Positions 5,690 through 9,428 of a stretch of 9,428 bases of DNA are shown piece by piece. The DNA lies in assembly GCA_964423875.1 (NCBI GenBank), contig CAYRGS010000122.1, forward strand, positions 1-9,428. Reading direction: 5' to 3'. Made by a program: the position numbers and the translations under genes. A model generated the notes under the pieces. The model was not told the origin of the DNA. It did not search any database and saw only the letters and a program-made list of their open reading frames with translations. Origin of the DNA: CAYRGS01 sp964423875. Its GTDB lineage: Bacteria > UBA8248 > JACPRG01 > G963555815. Within the stretch, counting starts at the first letter, position 1. Every line of letters begins with the position of its first letter.

Positions 5690-7000
5690 ATGCGCCGATG
5701 GACCGAAGCCGCCGCCGTTTACCGGGACAAGCGGATCCTCGTGATCCTGTTCCTGGGATTCTCCAGCGGGCTTCCCCTCCTTCTGACCTTCTCCACGCTG
5801 TCCATCTGGCTCAAGGAGTTGGGCGTCAGCAAGACGGCCATCGGACTGTTCGCGCTGGTCGGGACGCCCTACACGCTTAAATTTCTGTGGGCACCGCTGG
5901 TCGATCACCTGCGCGTGCCGTTCCTCACCGCCCGCCTCGGCCCCCGGCGAAGCTGGGCCATCCTGACCCAGGTCGCGCTGATGGCCGCCTTGATCGGCCT
6001 GGGCGCCTCCGACCCGCTCGAAGACCTCCGGCTCACCGCCATCCTGGCCCTCGTCGTCACCTTCTGCTCGGCGAGCCAGGACATCGTCATCGACGCCTAC
6101 CGCGTCGAAATCCTGGAGGAGGGCCAGTACGGCGCCGGGGCGGCGACGATCGTCTTCGGCTACCGCGTGGGGATGCTGACATCGGGCGCGGGGGCGCTCT
6201 ACCTGGCGTCCTTCATGGACTGGTCCGCGGTCTACGCTGTCATGGGGGGCCTCGTGACCGTCGGGATCGCGACGATCCTCCTCAGCCCCGAGCCGAAGCG
6301 CGGCGGCGCCCCCGAGCCGGGGACCAGGCCGCCTCCCGGACGATCGGGCTGGGCCGAGGCGACCGCCTGGATGCGGACGGCCGTGATCGACCCCTTCGCT
6401 GACTTCATGGACAGGCGCGACTGGGTCCTCATCCTGATTTTCGTCATTTTCTACAAGCTCGGCGACACCCTGGCCGGGGCCATGGCGAACCCGTTTTACC
6501 TGGAGCTCCAATTCACAAAGATCGAGATCGCCAACGTGAGCAAGCTGTTCGGCCTCGCGGCGACGCTCGCGGGCGGGTTCATCGGTGGCGTCCTGGTCAA
6601 CAGGGTCGGCATCCTCCGGAGCCTGCTGATCTGCGGCGTCCTTCAGATGCTGTCGAACCTGATGTTCGCGATCCAGGCGGTCGTGGGCCACAGCGTCCCG
6701 ATGCTGGCCCTTACCATCGGCATCGAGAACGTGACGGGCGGTATGGGGACGGCGGCGTTCGTCGCCTATTTATCGGGTCTTTGCAGCGTCGCGTACACAG
6801 CCACGCAGTACGCCCTGCTGAGCGCCCTGATGTCGCTCCCGCGCACCCTGCTCTCGGCCTCGGCCGGGTGGCTGGCCGATCACCTGGACTGGGTGACCTT
6901 CTTCCTCCTAACGACCGTTGCGGCGCTCCCAGGCCTTCTTCTGCTCTGGTGGCTGATGCGGCGGGAGCCGGGACCGGCCGCTGAACCTTATTCCACGTGA
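5690..7000 (+). CDS. AmpG-like permease (PAT family, major facilitator superfamily)
   Basis: The 436-residue hydrophobic protein has about 12 membrane segments. Its landmarks match AmpG and relatives: GFSSGLPLLLTFSTLSIWLKE (from residue 23), LVGTPYTLKFLWAPLVDH (56-73), SASQDIVIDAYRVEIL (127-142), ENVTGGMGTAAFVAYLSGL (346-364) and TATQYALLSALMSLPRTLLS (370-389). AmpG imports GlcNAc-anhydromuramyl peptides across the inner membrane during peptidoglycan recycling; other PAT members carry different solutes. It is somewhat shorter than E. coli AmpG (491 residues). A Pro/Gly-rich cytoplasmic loop at about 203-220 separates the two six-helix halves. The ATG at 5690 is preferred over an in-frame TTG at 5684, because GAAGGA ends six bases before the ATG. 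It is transcribed divergently from the hydroxylase operon, so it could import that pathway's substrate, but a muropeptide role cannot be excluded. Confidence 0.9.
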   Translation: MRRWTEAAAVYRDKRILVILFLGFSSGLPLLLTFSTLSIWLKELGVSKTAIGLFALVGTPYTLKFLWAPLVDHLRVPFLTARLGPRRSWAILTQVALMAALIGLGASDPLEDLRLTAILALVVTFCSASQDIVIDAYRVEILEEGQYGAGAATIVFGYRVGMLTSGAGALYLASFMDWSAVYAVMGGLVTVGIATILLSPEPKRGGAPEPGTRPPPGRSGWAEATAWMRTAVIDPFADFMDRRDWVLILIFVIFYKLGDTLAGAMANPFYLELQFTKIEIANVSKLFGLAATLAGGFIGGVLVNRVGILRSLLICGVLQMLSNLMFAIQAVVGHSVPMLALTIGIENVTGGMGTAAFVAYLSGLCSVAYTATQYALLSALMSLPRTLLSASAGWLADHLDWVTFFLLTTVAALPGLLLLWWLMRREPGPAAEPYST

Positions 7001-7007
7001 ATTTCCG

Positions 7008-7025
7008 GGGGTCAAGATCGACCCC
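7008..7025. terminator. Short hairpin just after the permease stop (weak terminator candidate)
   Basis: GGGGTC (7008-7013) and GACCCC (7020-7025) form a 6-base stem with a 6-base loop, starting seven bases after the permease stop codon. No T-run follows, so it is not a canonical intrinsic terminator. It could still stabilise the 3' end or assist factor-dependent termination. Confidence 0.3.
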
Positions 7026-7156
7026 GAATCCGGACGAGACTGCCATGAAATCCACAGATTACACAGAAGCGTTCAATGACAAATTTGCATCTCTCAAGGC
7101 GATCCGGAGGCGGAAATGTTCATGATCCGAGGATGTGTCAATCGGCTGTAGGGGGA

Positions 7157-7187
7157 GGTGGGGCGTCCCACCGGCGGCCTGTCCGCC
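7157..7187. terminator. Two adjacent hairpins between convergent genes
   Basis: GGTGGG-GCGT-CCCACC (7157-7172) is followed directly by GGCGG-CCTGT-CCGCC (7173-7187). They lie between the convergent permease (stop at 7000) and Amidohydro_2 gene (stop at 7232), where a two-way transcription barrier would be expected. Neither strand shows a clear T-run after the stems. They may equally be another unit of the genome's palindromic intergenic repeats. The rest of 7001-7231 shows no supported gene. Confidence 0.35.
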
Positions 7188-7231
7188 AGTGCGTTCTTCA
7201 GAGAATAACGCCGAAAGAGACCTGAAGCGGG

Positions 7232-8452
7232 CTACTTCCCCGCCGGCCTCTCCAGACCGAAAAGCTTCAGCGCGGACTCGCCCAAGATGTTACGTTTGGC
7301 CTGCTCGGACAGGAACGGTAGGTCGCAAATCGTGCTGGGTAGATCGAAATCCCAGTGAGGCCAATCCGAGGCGTATAGGAGTTGGGTCTCGGCGTTGATC
7401 ATCGCCAGGGTGGTTTCGAGACCCCTGCGGTCCGTTCTTTCCAGAGGCTGGGAAGAGTAGTACATCTCGCGCATGTAATCACTCGGCCGCCGCTTGAGCA
7501 CTGGCGCTTCGGACGTGCGCATCATGTACTCGCTGTCCAGCCGCTGCATCATGAATGGGACCCAGGCTATCCCGCTCTCGATCCAGAGAACTTTCACGTT
7601 GGGGAATCGCTCAGGGAGACCATTGAGAATCCAGTTGGTCATGTGAAGCATGTTCCAGAAGACGAACCCCAGAGCATGGATACCGATGAAACGGCTAAAC
7701 TGGGCCATGGAGGGGTTCTCCCACGTATACCCCCCGTGAAACGCAAGGGGGAGCCGCCGTTCGTTGAGGGCCGCGTACAGCTTCATATACTGGTTGTGGT
7801 GAACCGGCTTATCCCGGACGCTGGTGACCATGAAACCAATGACACCAGGCTCGTCCGCAAACTCCTCGACCATCCTAAGAGCCTCGTCCGGCTCGCTGAT
7901 CGGTAAGTAGAGCATGGATTTGATGCGGCCCTCGGCCTTCAGGATGTTCTCCACTGTCCAACGGTTGTAGGCCCTCGCCAGCAGGCACTCCATTTCGGAC
8001 TGTGGGTGCATCCCCAAACTGAGCATCTGCGTGGGGAAGACCACCATGTAATCGATGCCGATGCTATCCATAGCACGCCGCGTGAGGACCACGTCACGGT
8101 GCACGCTTTTGTCCTCAACCTTCTCTCGTCGGTCGGAATGGTGGGAGATCCGGCCGCCGACATCCTGATACCGCATGCCCAGGTGGCCATACATGCCGTA
8201 AGGGGGTGCACCCACACGGGACTCGTGATACGCCTTCGCCTGATCGCGGACCACCGGGTCTTCAATGAATTCCATCACCTCTTTCCAGGAGGCAACCTCA
8301 ACGTGGTGTGAATCGATATCAACAATCACGTAATCCTGGAGGTTTCTCTCCTCCGCCTGCCGCCTCGCATGCGCTAGGATTTCCCGCGTATCGGTATAGA
8401 CGTCGAACTGCTTGACCGGGATTTCCCGGACGCGCTCGGTTTCCGTCTCCAT
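7232..8452 (-). CDS. Amidohydro_2 family (COG2159) metal-dependent hydrolase or decarboxylase
   Basis: The 406-residue protein belongs to the amidohydrolase-related family that includes ACMSD, gamma-resorcylate and 5-carboxyvanillate decarboxylases as well as true hydrolases. Visible landmarks are the N-terminal metal motif VDIDSHHVE (residues 44-52), IDYMVVFPTQ (133-142), AFHGG with H239, a helix with H270 (MLHMTNW), NVKVLWIESGIAWVP (285-299) and YASDWPHWD (360-368), whose D363 matches the conserved metal-site Asp. About 40 residues precede the barrel. The ATG at 8452 has AGGAG eight bases upstream. The longer frame to 8605 reads through the palindromic repeat and is rejected. It is probably cotranscribed with the Rieske gene 174 bases upstream. 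By eye its third codon positions are less GC-rich than those of the hydroxylase genes. Whether it hydrolyses or decarboxylates cannot be decided from these residues. Confidence 0.92.
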   Translation of the reverse strand: METETERVREIPVKQFDVYTDTREILAHARRQAEERNLQDYVIVDIDSHHVEVASWKEVMEFIEDPVVRDQAKAYHESRVGAPPYGMYGHLGMRYQDVGGRISHHSDRREKVEDKSVHRDVVLTRRAMDSIGIDYMVVFPTQMLSLGMHPQSEMECLLARAYNRWTVENILKAEGRIKSMLYLPISEPDEALRMVEEFADEPGVIGFMVTSVRDKPVHHNQYMKLYAALNERRLPLAFHGGYTWENPSMAQFSRFIGIHALGFVFWNMLHMTNWILNGLPERFPNVKVLWIESGIAWVPFMMQRLDSEYMMRTSEAPVLKRRPSDYMREMYYSSQPLERTDRRGLETTLAMINAETQLLYASDWPHWDFDLPSTICDLPFLSEQAKRNILGESALKLFGLERPAGK

Positions 8453-8495
8453 CACCCTGTCTCCTGAATCCAACCTGAGGGCACGCAGGGTAGAT

Positions 8496-8574
8496 GGCGG
8501 GCAAGATGCCCGCCCCACCTGTTTTGAAAACACCGGCTTTCCACAGATTGGTGGGCCGGGCATCTTGCCCGGCC
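8496..8574 (-). repeat. Dispersed palindromic repeat, copy 2 (intact, two terminal hairpins)
   Basis: This copy is bounded by two hairpins: GGCGGGCA-AGA-TGCCCGCC (8496-8514) and one with 9-base arms GGCCGGGCA/TGCCCGGCC (8554-8574). Between them is the reverse complement of the core shared with copy 1 (8529-8544). Both outer hairpins contain GGGCA-NNN-TGCCC, so the element is itself roughly palindromic, as in BIME-type paired repeats. It fills much of the gap between the Rieske and Amidohydro_2 genes. No terminal direct duplication is obvious. Confidence 0.82.
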
Positions 8575-8626
8575 GGAAGGGAATACGCGAGTCTCCAAAT
8601 GTCATCCCATTTTACGAAATATTACC

Positions 8627-8992
8627 CTAGACGACAAGAAACACCTCGCCGCCGCGCACCGCGACCTCGCATTTTCTGATTTTGACGTTGTGATCACCGG
8701 GGTGCTCTCCGGTGTCAATATTGTATTCAAAACCGTGCCAGGGGCAGACGATATGAACATGGTCTTCGGAATATTTCAGTCCCCGGCTGCTTTGATCCTC
8801 GGCCAGATTCTCCTCCACCTTCCGGATAATCTTCCCTTGGCAAACCGGACCCCCCTGGTGAGGGCAATGATTGTAGAAAGCGCGGAAATCGCCGTTGATC
8901 CGAAATATACCGACCTCATGCCCATCCACGACGAGAATCTTCCGGTCCCCTTCCGGAAAATCCGCTTCGTTTCCCACATAGATTTCAGGCAC
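8627..8992 (-). CDS. Small Rieske [2Fe-2S] ferredoxin-like protein
   Basis: The 121-residue protein is a stand-alone Rieske domain. The cluster ligands are visible as CPH (C43, H45 in HCPHQGG) and CPWH (C83, H86 in VCPWHGFEYN), followed by DTGEHPGD and a final beta strand GGEVFLVV. Such proteins are soluble electron carriers or small subunits, often feeding oxygenases. The start is GTG at 8992, with GGAGG eight bases upstream. This gives the natural N-terminus MPEIYVGNEADFPEGDRK. An ATG at 9124 would add 44 residues without a ribosome-binding site or family similarity, and is rejected. The two ligand motifs are separated by 37 residues, more than the 15-17 usual in oxygenase ferredoxins, and the insert is charged (near EENLAEDQSSRG). 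No oxygenase or reductase gene is in view. The Amidohydro_2 gene lies directly downstream. Confidence 0.92.
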   Translation of the reverse strand: MPEIYVGNEADFPEGDRKILVVDGHEVGIFRINGDFRAFYNHCPHQGGPVCQGKIIRKVEENLAEDQSSRGLKYSEDHVHIVCPWHGFEYNIDTGEHPGDHNVKIRKCEVAVRGGEVFLVV

Positions 8993-9134
8993 GCCGCGTT
9001 CCTCCCGCTCTCTCAACCACCCACCGCCGCGATGAAGCGCCGTCAAGTTCTGGCCGCAGACGCCTCTTCCGAAAACCCTTCTGCCCGTGACGGGCTCGAA
9101 AAGGGGATTTCCCTTTAGAATCACATTGACCGGA

Positions 9135-9164
9135 ATTTTAGTGTAAGACCCTGCATCTGTTCAA
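9135..9164 (-). promoter_or_regulatory. Candidate sigma70-type promoter for the Rieske / Amidohydro_2 genes
   Basis: On the minus strand TTGAAC (plus 9159-9164; four of six -35 bases) is separated by 18 bases from TAAAAT (plus 9135-9140; five of six -10 bases). The site sits in an AT-rich patch in otherwise GC-rich DNA. Transcription would begin near 9128 and leave a leader of about 135 bases before the GTG at 8992. No hairpin or riboswitch pattern was recognised in that leader. Confidence 0.42.
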
Positions 9165-9375
9165 CTGTCAGCCGATTAAAATTTTTGGGAGCCCATCACT
9201 GGGGAGGAGACAGGTCGAAGGGTCTTCGCGGGGCGTTGAAGGGCCTACCTGGATTTCTCACCCACCTTAAACGCCCGAACGGGGTTGGTCGATTGAACCA
9301 ATTAGCTTTCAATAATTTATCCAACGGACGGGTGTTGACCAAGTCCCAGCATTTTGTTCCCGACGGGAGTGTGAC
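9165..9375. other. Intergenic stretch without a supported gene
   Basis: Neither strand has an open frame with family resemblance. The plus-strand frame from 9185 starts without a ribosome-binding site and reads as low-similarity sequence running into the palindromic repeat at the edge. A gene may begin beyond 9428. AT-rich blocks near 9173-9188 and 9300-9325 are the only compositional features noted. Confidence 0.5.
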
Positions 9376-9428
9376 GGGCCGGGACGGAGACCGGCCCCTA
9401 CGACGAAAAAACCCTGTTTACCCGTAGG
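9376..9428. repeat. Palindromic intergenic repeat units, second family, cut by window edge
   Basis: GGGCCGG (9376-9382) and CCGGCCC (9391-9397) form a perfect 7-base hairpin with an 8-base loop. Next, CCTACG (9397-9402) is mirrored by CGTAGG (9423-9428) at the very end of the window. The mirror suggests a second, facing unit continuing past the edge. The layout resembles paired REP-like elements and differs in sequence from the repeat at 1587 and 8496. No second full copy is in this window. Confidence 0.5.

Noticed and set aside
5573..6691. A 372-codon minus-strand frame antisense to the permease
   Set aside because: The plus-strand permease has clear AmpG motifs and membrane segments. The antisense product is charged, repetitive and without a ribosome-binding site.
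7045..7125. A 26-codon plus-strand open frame (MKSTDYTEAFNDK...) after the permease
   Set aside because: It has no Shine-Dalgarno site and no recognised family, and a frame of this length is expected by chance.
8993..9124. N-terminal extension of the Rieske protein to an ATG at 9124
   Set aside because: The GTG at 8992 has an excellent GGAGG at eight bases, and the sequence after it matches a natural Rieske N-terminus. The extension has neither.
9185..9427. An 80-codon plus-strand open frame at the right end
   Set aside because: It has no ribosome-binding site or family resemblance and runs through the palindromic repeat.

Overview
This is a GC-rich bacterial window, with typical Shine-Dalgarno sites, ATGA gene overlaps and short palindromic intergenic repeats. 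It suggests an uncultured environmental bacterium with a catabolic, molybdoenzyme-rich genome. No rRNA or other phylogenetic marker is present, so the phylum cannot be fixed from this sequence.

Left block (about 1-5409, all minus strand, read right to left). A complete three-subunit molybdenum hydroxylase of the xanthine dehydrogenase / CoxLMS superfamily is encoded in the order large (Mo-MCD) - FAD - [2Fe-2S]. The subunits are joined by two 4-base ATGA overlaps. After a 127-base gap holding a dispersed palindromic repeat comes a cyclic amidohydrolase of the dihydropyrimidinase/hydantoinase/allantoinase family with every catalytic residue in place. After a further 163 bases with a strong inverted repeat, the first 15 codons of another molybdenum-hydroxylase FAD subunit run off the left edge, so a second Mo-hydroxylase gene set probably flanks the amidohydrolase. 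The large subunit carries PYRGAGR at the active-site loop rather than the Cys-containing loop of true (form I) CO dehydrogenase. It is therefore most likely an aromatic or N-heterocycle hydroxylase.

Middle (5410-7000). A 280-base divergent intergenic region carries a perfect 7+7 inverted repeat overlapping a minus-strand TATAAT, a candidate operator/promoter for the hydroxylase operon. A plus-strand permease of the AmpG/PAT branch of the major facilitator superfamily is transcribed away from it.

Right block (7001-9428). Two minus-strand genes follow: a small Rieske [2Fe-2S] ferredoxin-like protein (GTG start) and, 174 bases downstream, a COG2159 (Amidohydro_2) metal-dependent hydrolase/decarboxylase. 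A second copy of the dispersed repeat, in opposite orientation, lies between them. A plausible sigma70-type promoter precedes the Rieske gene. The last 300 bases hold no convincing gene but end in palindromic repeat units.

Working model (inference): uptake by the permease, hydroxylation of a nitrogen heterocycle next to the ring nitrogen by one or two Mo hydroxylases, opening of the resulting cyclic amide by the hydantoinase-like enzyme, and further hydrolysis or decarboxylation by the Amidohydro_2 enzyme. The substrate cannot be deduced from sequence alone.
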